Shown here: one piece after another, positions 7,181 through 14,917 of the stretch
How the letters are laid out: each line of letters begins with the position of its first letter
Numbering within the stretch: position 1 is the stretch's first letter
NCBI GenBank assembly: GCA_900753245.1
Contig: CAADYJ010000053.1
Span: forward strand, 1-27,435
Length of the DNA stretch: 27,435 nt
Origin: Clostridia bacterium
GTDB lineage: Bacteria > Bacillota > Clostridia > TANB77 > CAG-508
Direction of reading: 5' to 3'
Program-made: the position numbers and the translations under genes
Notes under the pieces: model-generated
What the model was told of the DNA's origin: nothing
Database searches by the model: none
The model's input: only the letters and a program-made list of their open reading frames with translations

Positions 7181-7906
7181 CTATTTTTGTGTTTTCATAT
7201 ATTTGGATGTGATAGCTCCTGTATATTTAGGTATTTCAACTTTATTTAATTTTCTTATTGTAACTACTATTCCTTTTTCTCTTAATAATTCTATATAACT
7301 TCCTGGTCTATCAAGTCCTGCTAGACTTTCTGATAATCCAATAGCTTTTATTGTAAATGGTGATGCTATTTTTTCATCATTTACTTTTATTACATTTCCT
7401 ATACATGTAATTGCTGTTGTATTTACAAGTCTTTGTCCATTTATTGATATTGCTTCTGCTCCTGCATTTTTTAATTCATTTACTAGATATCTTAAATCTG
7501 CATCATGTATTATATGATCAGAAATGTCTTCAAAAGTACCTATAGATTCTCTTGTTGCGTTTGGATCATCTTTTACTGTCATTTCTATACCTTGTCCAAC
7601 TAAATTTGTTTTTCCTAGTAAGTTATTATTTAAAGTAATTTCTTCTTCTTTTTGTAAAGAACTACTATCGTTTTTGGTTGATTTTTCTCTTACTTTTGAT
7701 AATTCTTTTTCTGAGTTATTTAATTCTTCTGAAATATTATCATATTTTTCTTTCCATTTTAGTACTTCATCTCTTAAACTATTTTCTGCGAATGTTTGTG
7801 CTACTGTATAGTTAGTTGTTTTTACCGTTTTTACTTGAACACATATTCCTACAGTTAAAACTAAACATACTGCTCCTAAAGTAATTGCTATTTGTTTTTT
7901 ATTCAT
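7181..7906 (-). CDS. DUF881 family membrane-anchored protein (first copy)
   Basis: A 241-residue protein with the same architecture as its downstream paralogue: a short cytoplasmic start, one membrane helix (IAITLGAVCLVLTVGICV), a coiled coil rich in E, K and S, then DUF881 (LVGQGIEMTVKDDPN, DLRYLVNELKNAGAEAISIN, VIKVNDEKIASPFTIKAIG). It has an insert of about 15 residues after VKDDP that the second copy lacks. It lies 20 bases after divIB and 14 before the next DUF881 gene, so all belong to one transcription unit. Confidence 0.85.
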   Translation of the reverse strand: MNKKQIAITLGAVCLVLTVGICVQVKTVKTTNYTVAQTFAENSLRDEVLKWKEKYDNISEELNNSEKELSKVREKSTKNDSSSLQKEEEITLNNNLLGKTNLVGQGIEMTVKDDPNATRESIGTFEDISDHIIHDADLRYLVNELKNAGAEAISINGQRLVNTTAITCIGNVIKVNDEKIASPFTIKAIGLSESLAGLDRPGSYIELLREKGIVVTIRKLNKVEIPKYTGAITSKYMKTQK

Positions 7907-7926
7907 ATTATTTCACTTCCATTCCA

Positions 7927-8949
7927 TTATACTCTTTCTCTAAATATTGGATAATTTGTATTTAAGTCCATATTAACAAATATTTCTCCTGCTATTCCTT
8001 CGTTTTTTTCTAATATTGCTTTTATTGTTAATATTTTTGTGTTCAAATTACTATTATCTCCTAAATAAGCTGTTTTTTCTTTTGTTTCAAATATAATTTT
8101 ATAGTTTTCTTCATCTTCTATATCTATCCTTGTTATTATATTAGATATATCATTATTTTTTGCTATTTCCATTATTTTTAATACTGTATTCATTTTTTGT
8201 AGATCTTCAATTTCTAATCTTTTACCTGCTTCAAATTGTGCACTTTCAGTTTGAATTCCTTGTAATATTGGTAATTCTAACTTATTTTCACTTATTTCTA
8301 ATATATAGCCTTGGTTATCAATATATACAAAACTTGCTCCATATTCTATCATAAATGCAACTTGTCTTTCTACTATAGAAATTTGTAATTCAGAAGGTAA
8401 TTTTCTTTTTATTGTAACATCTTCTATGTATGCATTTTCTTTTATTCTTTGTTTTACTTTATATTTATTTATTTTATATGTATTTTCCTCTAGTTGTACT
8501 TGAGATAAACTAATAATTTCATTTTGTGTTATCTTGTTATTTCCTGTAACAAGTATACTTTTTATATTAAATAGTGGCGAAAACATTGTAACTACAATTA
8601 ATGTAATAAATAAAGCTATTAACATTAAATATTTTGCAATTTTAAGTTTCTTCATTCTTTTTATTCTTTGAATTTCTATTTCTTCGTCTGTTAACATTCT
8701 TTTTGTTTTTTTATTTTTAGCTTTTTTATTATTTTTCTTTTTCTTATTTTTTTTTGAATTATTTTTTGTATTGTTTTTTTTCTTTTTAGGTGTATTCTCT
8801 TCTCTTTTTTTATTTACTCCTATTACCATTTCGTCATCAAAAGAAAATAAATCTTTCCCTAACTCTATTTCATTTTCTTCTAAAGTTTTTTTGTGATTTA
8901 CTTTCTTTTTATTTTTTACTTTTTTCTTTTCATTAGATATTTTCGCCAT
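7927..8949 (-). CDS. divIB: Cell division protein FtsQ/DivIB
   Basis: A bitopic division protein that links the FtsL-FtsB complex to septal wall synthesis. Residues 1 to about 105 form a cytoplasmic tail with long lysine/asparagine runs. A single membrane helix (IAKYLMLIALFITLIVVTMF) follows at about 105-125, then a POTRA domain (FNIKSILVTGNNKITQNEII) and the FtsQ/DivIB beta domain (KRKLPSELQISIVERQVAFM, YIDNQGYILE). At 340 residues it is longer than typical because of the basic tail. It lies 15 bases after murA, in the usual Firmicute order. Confidence 0.93.
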   Translation of the reverse strand: MAKISNEKKKVKNKKKVNHKKTLEENEIELGKDLFSFDDEMVIGVNKKREENTPKKKKNNTKNNSKKNKKKKNNKKAKNKKTKRMLTDEEIEIQRIKRMKKLKIAKYLMLIALFITLIVVTMFSPLFNIKSILVTGNNKITQNEIISLSQVQLEENTYKINKYKVKQRIKENAYIEDVTIKRKLPSELQISIVERQVAFMIEYGASFVYIDNQGYILEISENKLELPILQGIQTESAQFEAGKRLEIEDLQKMNTVLKIMEIAKNNDISNIITRIDIEDEENYKIIFETKEKTAYLGDNSNLNTKILTIKAILEKNEGIAGEIFVNMDLNTNYPIFRERV

Positions 8950-8964
8950 TATTTCACCTTCTTC

Positions 8965-10221
8965 TTAGGTTTTTTCTATTTTTATATTAGCTCCTAATAT
9001 TCGTAGTTTTTCTTCTAATTTTTCATATCCTCTTTTTATATATTCTATATTATTTACTTTTGTCCTTCCTTTTGCACCTAATGCTGCTACTACTAGTGCT
9101 GCTCCTCCTCTTAAATCTCTTGCTTCTACTTGTGTTCCATTTAATTTTTTTACTCCCTTTATTATTGCTGTTCTTCCTTCTATTTGAACCTTTGCACCCA
9201 TTTTTTGTAATTCTGACATATACTTGTATCTATTTTCAAATATATTTTCTACTATTACTGACGTTCCCTTGGCTGTTGTTAAAGTTGCACCAAATATGGA
9301 TTGCATATCCGTTGGGAATCCTGGATATGGCATTGTTTTTATATCTACTGCTTTTATTTTTTTGTGTGATGCGTCTATTTGTATTTCTCTATTTGTTGTT
9401 ATTATATTACATCCACATTCTTGAAGTTTATGGATTACTGGAGTAATATTTTCTGGTTCTGTGTTACATATTTTTATTTTTCCAAATGTTGATGCTGCCA
9501 TACATAAGAATGTTCCAGTTTCTATTCTATCTGGCATTACTTTGTATCCAGTTTCTTTTAAACTTTTTACTCCTGTAATTTTTATAATGTTAGTTCCTGC
9601 ACCATCTATTTTTGCACCCATTTTATTTAAAAACTTAGCTAAATCTGCAATTTCTGGTTCCATTGCTGCATTGGTTATTGTTGTTACGCCTTCTGATAAT
9701 ACTGTTGCTAACATTATATTTTCTGTTGCTCCTACGCTTGGAAAATCTAAGTCTATTTCTGTGCCTATTATTTTATCACATTTGCATTGTATAAATCCAG
9801 CTTTTTCTTCAATATTTATTCCTAATTTTTTAAATGCTGATAAATGCAGGTCAATTGGTCTTGCTCCTATTTCGCATCCACCTGGATATGAAAATGTAGC
9901 TTCTTTAAATCTCCCTATTATTGCTCCTGCCATTATCACTGTAGATCTCATTTGTCTCATCATATCTTCTGGTATTTCTGTTTTGTCCATTTCTTTTGTA
10001 TTAATTTCTATTTTACCATTATTCTTTTTTATTTTGCAACCTAATAGGCTTAAAATTTTCAAAGTTATTTGTGTATCATGTATGTCAGGTACATTATATA
10101 GTTTTGTTGTTTTTCCACTTAATATTGTCCCAGCAATAATAGGTAGAGAAGCATTCTTGGATCCAGATATATTTACTGTACCTTCTAGTCTATTTCCTCC
10201 TTCTATTATGTAGCTTTCCAT
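8965..10221 (-). CDS. murA: UDP-N-acetylglucosamine 1-carboxyvinyltransferase MurA
   Basis: This enzyme catalyses the first committed step of peptidoglycan synthesis, transferring enolpyruvate from PEP to UDP-GlcNAc. It has the full family length (418 residues). The catalytic loop PGGCEIGARPIDLHL carries the PEP-binding cysteine (the residue fosfomycin modifies) near residue 115. Conserved SGSKNASLPIIAGTIL near the N-terminus, FPTDMQ, and DLRGGAALVVAAL near the C-terminus are all present. It is the first gene of the divIB-DUF881-sbp unit, and its promoter should lie in 10222-10283. Confidence 0.97.
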   Translation of the reverse strand: MESYIIEGGNRLEGTVNISGSKNASLPIIAGTILSGKTTKLYNVPDIHDTQITLKILSLLGCKIKKNNGKIEINTKEMDKTEIPEDMMRQMRSTVIMAGAIIGRFKEATFSYPGGCEIGARPIDLHLSAFKKLGINIEEKAGFIQCKCDKIIGTEIDLDFPSVGATENIMLATVLSEGVTTITNAAMEPEIADLAKFLNKMGAKIDGAGTNIIKITGVKSLKETGYKVMPDRIETGTFLCMAASTFGKIKICNTEPENITPVIHKLQECGCNIITTNREIQIDASHKKIKAVDIKTMPYPGFPTDMQSIFGATLTTAKGTSVIVENIFENRYKYMSELQKMGAKVQIEGRTAIIKGVKKLNGTQVEARDLRGGAALVVAALGAKGRTKVNNIEYIKRGYEKLEEKLRILGANIKIEKT

Positions 10222-10283
10222 TTTTTCTCCCCTTTCTTATGAATTATGTTGCTATATATTATGTTTTATTTTAAGAAAGGGTG

Positions 10284-10313
10284 AAAAATAGACAAAGCAA
10301 GCTGTCTATTTTT
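10284..10313 (-). terminator. Intrinsic terminator between yqeK and murA
   Basis: AAAAATAGACA and its perfect complement surround an eight-base loop, 28 bases past the yqeK stop, ending in a T run on the minus strand. It divides the topB-patatin-yqeK unit from the division operon. Confidence 0.75.
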
Positions 10314-10341
10314 ATAATAAACGCTTGCCTTTAATTTTTTA

Positions 10342-10917
10342 TTATTTCATTTTTTCAATTATCTCATTTCTTACATTTATTGTATTAGGGTGTAATATTC
10401 CTCTATTTTTTATTGCTTTTGGTATAGTATAATCATCAGCTATCCAAAGTATTGCTTCATCTAATCCTTTTTCTTTTATAATATTTCTTATGACATCTGC
10501 TTTATCTTTTGGTCTTGTTCTTTCCTCTACCTTATCTGCTAAAAATATTATTTTATCAAAGGTTGTCATATTGGTAATTCCTGTAGTATGATAATAAATT
10601 GCTCTACACATTTCATCTGTAAAGCCATATTTTTTCTTTACTATGTCTGCTCCTATTATTCCATGTAACACACTTGTGCACATTTTATCATCTTTGCTTA
10701 ATTCTACATTATTTTCTTCTGCATATTTATAATATTCCTCTACTGTCATTTCTTTTGCAATATCATGTGTAAGTGCTGTTAATGCTAATTTTTCTTCATC
10801 TTCTCCATATACTTTTGCAAGTTCTATTGCTTTTTCCATTGCCCCTATTGAATGAATATATCTTTTTTCACTTAATATCTGTTTTAAATCTTCTTTTATT
10901 TTTTCTATCTCTTCCAT
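10342..10917 (-). CDS. yqeK: YqeK-type HD-domain Ap4A hydrolase
   Basis: A 191-residue HD phosphohydrolase. Metal ligands are seen in order: HSIGAMEKAIELA near residue 21, THDIAK near 50 (the HD pair), VLHGIIGA near 82, IYYHTTG and FLADKVEERTRP. This pattern fits YqeK, which cleaves diadenosine tetraphosphate symmetrically into two ADP. In most Firmicutes yqeK sits beside nadD and rsfS; here it follows a patatin gene, so the usual context is absent. The start is ATG 10917 with AAGGA upstream. Confidence 0.88.
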   Translation of the reverse strand: MEEIEKIKEDLKQILSEKRYIHSIGAMEKAIELAKVYGEDEEKLALTALTHDIAKEMTVEEYYKYAEENNVELSKDDKMCTSVLHGIIGADIVKKKYGFTDEMCRAIYYHTTGITNMTTFDKIIFLADKVEERTRPKDKADVIRNIIKEKGLDEAILWIADDYTIPKAIKNRGILHPNTINVRNEIIEKMK

Positions 10918-10941
10918 TTTGTTGATTCCTTCCTAATACTT

Positions 10942-11781
10942 TTATCCCTCATTTAGCATTTTCTTTACTTCATTTATTTTAGTTAACATCGTAACATAAC
11001 CTGCATTATAACAATAATCTATTTTCTTTACATCAAATACGCTCGCTTCTGATACATCTAAATCTACTACTAAATCACTTGCATGTATTGCTTCTTGGCT
11101 TCTTGCTTCAAATAACAAATCTATAGATTTAAATGCTATTTCATATATGTTTTTAGGATCATAATTTAAAGCTGTTGCAAATTTTAATGTTAATACTTTA
11201 TCTACACCTAACTTTTTCACTTCATCAGCAGGAACATTATCTAATATTCCTCCATCTACAAATTTATGTCCTTTATATATACATGGTGCAAATACTCCAG
11301 GATAACTACTACTTGCCCTTGCTGCTTTTCCTATTAGAGCATTATTTATATAGTAATCTCCCTCTAGGTCTGCATTTGTAAATACATATTTTTTGCACTC
11401 TACTATATCTACTGTCGGAATTGCTATTGGCATATTTATATCTTTAATGTTTTTTATTCCTTTTTCTTTTGCACATTCAGTTATTGCTATTTCTATATTT
11501 TCTCCTGATAAAAGCCCATCACCTAGTAATCTTCTAGTAGTTTTTAAATTTCCAGCGAAGTGCCTTGCATCAGCTTTCATTATTCCTTTTGAAAAGTATT
11601 TAAATATTTCTAGCATTTTTTCTGTAGTGTATCCCATTGCATATAAACTTGAAACGATACTTCCAATACTTGTTCCCGCTACTGCTTCTATTTTTATTCC
11701 ATTTTCTTCTAATGCTTTTATAGCACCTATATGTGCTGCTCCTTTTACTCCTCCACCTGCTAATGCTAAACCTAATTTCAT
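10942..11781 (-). CDS. Patatin-like phospholipase
   Basis: A 279-residue alpha/beta serine hydrolase of the bacterial patatin (RssA/YchK-like) group. The oxyanion-hole motif AGGGVKGAAHIG is at residues 8-19, the nucleophile elbow GTSIGS at 36-41 (Ser38), and the catalytic dyad aspartate in FVDGGILDNVPADEV near 175. There is no signal peptide, so it is probably cytoplasmic and acts on lipid acyl esters; the true substrate cannot be told. It lies 24 bases upstream of yqeK and follows topB. Confidence 0.9.
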   Translation of the reverse strand: MKLGLALAGGGVKGAAHIGAIKALEENGIKIEAVAGTSIGSIVSSLYAMGYTTEKMLEIFKYFSKGIMKADARHFAGNLKTTRRLLGDGLLSGENIEIAITECAKEKGIKNIKDINMPIAIPTVDIVECKKYVFTNADLEGDYYINNALIGKAARASSSYPGVFAPCIYKGHKFVDGGILDNVPADEVKKLGVDKVLTLKFATALNYDPKNIYEIAFKSIDLLFEARSQEAIHASDLVVDLDVSEASVFDVKKIDYCYNAGYVTMLTKINEVKKMLNEG

Positions 11782-11810
11782 TTCACAACACCACCTATAT
11801 TTAAATTTTT

Positions 11811-11826
11811 AAGCCCGTTCCTAAAA
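11811..11826. repeat. Second copy of the short GC-rich motif, at the topB stop
   Basis: AGCCCGTTCCTAAAAT matches the motif at 58-73 with few changes and sits in the same place, right at a gene's 3' end. It overlaps the topB stop codon. It is too short for a firm call. Confidence 0.25.
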
Positions 11827-13791
11827 TTTGACTATGAGTTTATCAAATTTACTATTTACATATTTTTTTAATTTTAGCATAAATTCATTTGGCTCTATTT
11901 CTTTTTTTGCTACCATATCTAATCCTTTTTCCCAACTTGCTGTTAGTTTAGGATTTAACATGTCTGGCATCGATTTTAATACTACATCATATATTACTTC
12001 TCCTTTTTGCGTAGGAGTTACTATTTGTGTTTTTGTATTTATTGCTATGTATTTTATTTTTTCTAGTTTTTTTATTATTTCTCCTCTAGTTGCACTTGTT
12101 CCTATTCCTGCACCTTTTATTTGCTCTCTTAATTCTTCATCTTCTATTAATTTTCCTGCATTTTCCATTGCTAAAATTATAGATCCAGAATTATATCTTG
12201 TTGGTGGATTAGTCTCTGCTTCTTTAGTTTCATAATTATAAACTTCTATTTCTTGATTTTTCTTTAATTTATTTAAAATTTCTAAATTATTATCTTCCTG
12301 CTTGTCTTCTCTGCTGTCTTTTTCCACATTTTCTTCATTAGTTGTGGATTCTTTTGTTTTGTTTTCTTTTTTTATTGGTTTTAATATTTCTAAATATCCA
12401 ATTTGTGTACATACTTTTCCACTTGTACTGAATTTCTCGTTTTCTACATTTATTGTAACTGATATTTTATTGTACTCTGCAGGTGGATAGAATATTGCTA
12501 AGAATCTTTTTACTATTAACTTATATATTTCCTTCTGCAAGTCTTTTAGCTTTTCATAGTTTTCAAAACCTTGACCTGTTGGTATTATTGCATAATGGTC
12601 TGTAATTTTGCTATCATTTACATATTTTGTTTTTATTAAATTAGTAGAATATTTCTCTTCCACCATTTTATTTATGTATAATTGTATTTCTTCATCCTTA
12701 AAGTTCTTAGCTAATCCATTTAGATTTTTTGATATTTCTTTTGCAACAGCTGTTGAAATAACTCTTGCATCTGTTCTTGGATATGTAACTAATTTTTGTT
12801 CATATAAATTTTGTATTATTTCTAGAGTTTCATCTGGCTTTATTTTAAATCTTTTACTACATTCGTTTTGAATTTCTGCCAAATTAAAAAGCAAAGGTGC
12901 ATTTTCTTTTTGTTTTGTCTTTTTTACTTCTTCTACTATTGCTTTTTTATCTTTTAATGATACTATAAATTCCTTTGCATCATTTTCTTTTTTGAATCCT
13001 GATTCGTTATATAATTTTAATGATTCAAACATTTTTGACTTTTCATTTACTTTCCATTCTGCTTTAAATGTTTTTCCCTCTTGTCCAAATTCTCCCACTA
13101 TTTTATAAAATGGCGTTTTTACAAAGTTTCTAATTTCTCTTTCTCTAGATACTACCATTCCTAAAACACATGTCATAACACGTCCAACAGAAATTGAAGC
13201 TTTTTCTTCTTTTATCTCATTTGCTACTTTTCTTCCATATATAATAGAAAGCAATCTAGAAAAATTAATTCCTATTAAATAATCTTCTTTTGCTCTTAGA
13301 TATGCAGAATCTGACAGGCTATCATATTCTGATTGGTCTTTTGCTTCTTTTATTCCTCTTAGAATTTCCTCTTCTGTTTGAGAATCTATCCATACTCTTT
13401 TTATTTTGGCTTTTGGATTTGGTTTAGCCATCATAAATACTAGTCTTTGTATGTATTCTCCTTCTCTTCCAGAGTCTCCTGCATTATATATCTGTTCTAC
13501 ATCTTCTCTTTGTAGCAAAGACTTTACTATATTAAATTGCCTTTCTACTGCGGGTATTATTTCATACTTCCATTCTTCTGGTATAAATGGAAGTGTGTCT
13601 AATCTCCAGAATTTAAGCTTTTCATCATATTTTTCTGGGTAAGACATTGTAACCAAATGTCCGACACACCATGTTATAATCCATTTATCTGATTCTAGGT
13701 AACCATCTTTTCTTTGTCCATTTATCCCCAATGCTTTTGCAAATTGCATAGCAACTGAAGGCTTTTCTGTTATTAATAATTGTTTCGGCAT
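11821..13791 (-). CDS. topB: DNA topoisomerase III
   Basis: This type IA topoisomerase relaxes and decatenates DNA through a 5'-phosphotyrosine link. It has the Toprim start LLITEKPSVAMQFAKALG, the Toprim acidic motif NAGDSGREGEY near residue 105, the active tyrosine in TYPRTDARVIS near 334, and the C-terminal GIGTSATRGEIIKKL and YIAINTKTQIVTPTQKG motifs. The start is ATG 13791 (MPKQLL), with AAAAGG nine bases upstream; the upstream ATG at 13800 abuts that site. At 656 residues it is shorter than B. subtilis TopB (727) and ends right after the core, with no zinc-ribbon tail. An acidic/lysine-rich insert lies at about 475-510. Confidence 0.95.
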   Translation of the reverse strand: MPKQLLITEKPSVAMQFAKALGINGQRKDGYLESDKWIITWCVGHLVTMSYPEKYDEKLKFWRLDTLPFIPEEWKYEIIPAVERQFNIVKSLLQREDVEQIYNAGDSGREGEYIQRLVFMMAKPNPKAKIKRVWIDSQTEEEILRGIKEAKDQSEYDSLSDSAYLRAKEDYLIGINFSRLLSIIYGRKVANEIKEEKASISVGRVMTCVLGMVVSREREIRNFVKTPFYKIVGEFGQEGKTFKAEWKVNEKSKMFESLKLYNESGFKKENDAKEFIVSLKDKKAIVEEVKKTKQKENAPLLFNLAEIQNECSKRFKIKPDETLEIIQNLYEQKLVTYPRTDARVISTAVAKEISKNLNGLAKNFKDEEIQLYINKMVEEKYSTNLIKTKYVNDSKITDHYAIIPTGQGFENYEKLKDLQKEIYKLIVKRFLAIFYPPAEYNKISVTINVENEKFSTSGKVCTQIGYLEILKPIKKENKTKESTTNEENVEKDSREDKQEDNNLEILNKLKKNQEIEVYNYETKEAETNPPTRYNSGSIILAMENAGKLIEDEELREQIKGAGIGTSATRGEIIKKLEKIKYIAINTKTQIVTPTQKGEVIYDVVLKSMPDMLNPKLTASWEKGLDMVAKKEIEPNEFMLKLKKYVNSKFDKLIVKF

Positions 13792-13824
13792 TTTTAACAT
13801 CCTTTTCTTAAATATGTTAAAGTA

Positions 13825-14682
13825 TTATATTTTAATAATGTCCATTTCTGATGTAAAGTTTGTATTTCCATATGGATAAATAATATATATTTGTCCATTT
13901 TCTCCTACCAAGAAATAATTTACATTATCTGTTACATACATTGCATTATTTATATCTCTTTTATAAACTGATTGTCCTGCTTGCATCATTGCTTGAGATA
14001 TTGCATTTGCTCTCTTGTTTGCTTCTTCTACTTGTTTTTCTATTTTCTTATTTACTTCTTTTTCATCTATTCCTTGTTGTTCTAGTACTTCATTTAAACT
14101 CAATTTTTTCCCTGTTTTTACATCAAAATTATATGTTTGCACTATTACTCTTTGAGGATTATTTCCTTCTTTTAGTGTAGATTTTATTACTACTGATAAT
14201 ACATTATCATTTAAGTATGATGTATATTCAGCATTATATATAGTATACTCTTTGCTATTTGTTAATACTTCATTTGCTTTATTTGCGAATACAGTTTGTG
14301 TAATGTTGTTAAATTCTGCTGCAACATCTCCTTGAACATTAAATACAGGTAAATTTATATTAACATTGTATTTTTCATCTTTTTCTTCTTTTATATTACA
14401 TGCTGCATATATAATATCTTGTTCCTCTAACCCTTCTATTTTTTGTATGTTTGAAGTTTCATAATCTTGACTATTAAATGAATTGTCAAATAAACTATCA
14501 AATTCTTCTTTTAACACTTCAGGATCTATCACTCCATTTTCATCTATTGTTGTATCTACCTGATTTGCCACAATATTTGTATTTTTATTTTTACTTCCAA
14601 AAATTTGATAATATACTCCTGCTATAATTGCGATAATACATATTGCACTAATTATCACATATAATATAACTCTTTTTTTCAT
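13825..14682 (-). CDS. Membrane-anchored DUF3298/RsiV-like protein
   Basis: A 285-residue protein with one N-terminal membrane helix (VILYVIISAICIIAIIAGVYY), an acidic linker, and an extracytoplasmic domain resembling DUF4163 plus DUF3298. Features include NINLPVFNVQGD near 110, VIVQTYNFDVKTGKKLSLNE near 185 and the C-terminal NYFLVGENGQIYIIYPYG. Such domains occur in anti-sigma factor RsiV and the deacetylase PdaC, but no sigma-binding or catalytic part is visible here. The start is ATG 14682, with GAAAGGAAG just upstream; a TTG at 14700 is rejected. Its 5' leader contains a REP-like palindrome. Confidence 0.75.
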   Translation of the reverse strand: MKKRVILYVIISAICIIAIIAGVYYQIFGSKNKNTNIVANQVDTTIDENGVIDPEVLKEEFDSLFDNSFNSQDYETSNIQKIEGLEEQDIIYAACNIKEEKDEKYNVNINLPVFNVQGDVAAEFNNITQTVFANKANEVLTNSKEYTIYNAEYTSYLNDNVLSVVIKSTLKEGNNPQRVIVQTYNFDVKTGKKLSLNEVLEQQGIDEKEVNKKIEKQVEEANKRANAISQAMMQAGQSVYKRDINNAMYVTDNVNYFLVGENGQIYIIYPYGNTNFTSEMDIIKI

Positions 14683-14702
14683 TTTTTCTTCCTTTCTCAA
14701 TT

Positions 14703-14757
14703 AAGGACAGTCCCCAATTGCTACTTTTTCCCAGTTAGGGACTGTCCCTAATTGGGA
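14703..14757. repeat. REP-like palindrome in the leader of the DUF3298 gene
   Basis: A 27-base near-perfect palindrome occupies 14730-14756: arms CCCAGTTAGGGAC and GTCCCTAATTGGG around one base, with a single mismatch. A partial second copy (GGACAGTCCCCAATTG) lies at 14705-14720. GGGACAGTCCC-centred repeats are typical of REP elements mobilised by RAYT-type transposases. It lies between promoter and start codon, so it would fold in the mRNA leader. Confidence 0.7.
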
Positions 14758-14773
14758 ATTTTCATTTTTTCAT

Positions 14774-14802
14774 ATTATATCATTTGTTTTTTTTCAATGC
14801 AA
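14774..14802 (-). promoter_or_regulatory. Sigma-A promoter of the DUF3298 gene
   Basis: Minus-strand TTGCAT (14802-14797), a 17-base spacer and a perfect TATAAT (14779-14774). It is divergent from the clpC promoter. Confidence 0.7.
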
Positions 14803-14857
14803 TAATAACTTCCTTATTTTACGCTATTTTATTTATATTAAGATATTCTTATTTTAA

Positions 14858-14886
14858 TTGACTATTATATTATTTTGTAGTATTAT
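14858..14886 (+). promoter_or_regulatory. Sigma-A promoter of the clpC-like gene
   Basis: TTGACT (14858-14863), a 17-base spacer and TATTAT (14881-14886), about 30 bases before the start codon. I see no CtsR-type GGTCAAA direct repeats near it. Confidence 0.75.
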
Positions 14887-14917
14887 ATAATGGTAAAAAA
14901 TAAGGAGGAAATACTAT

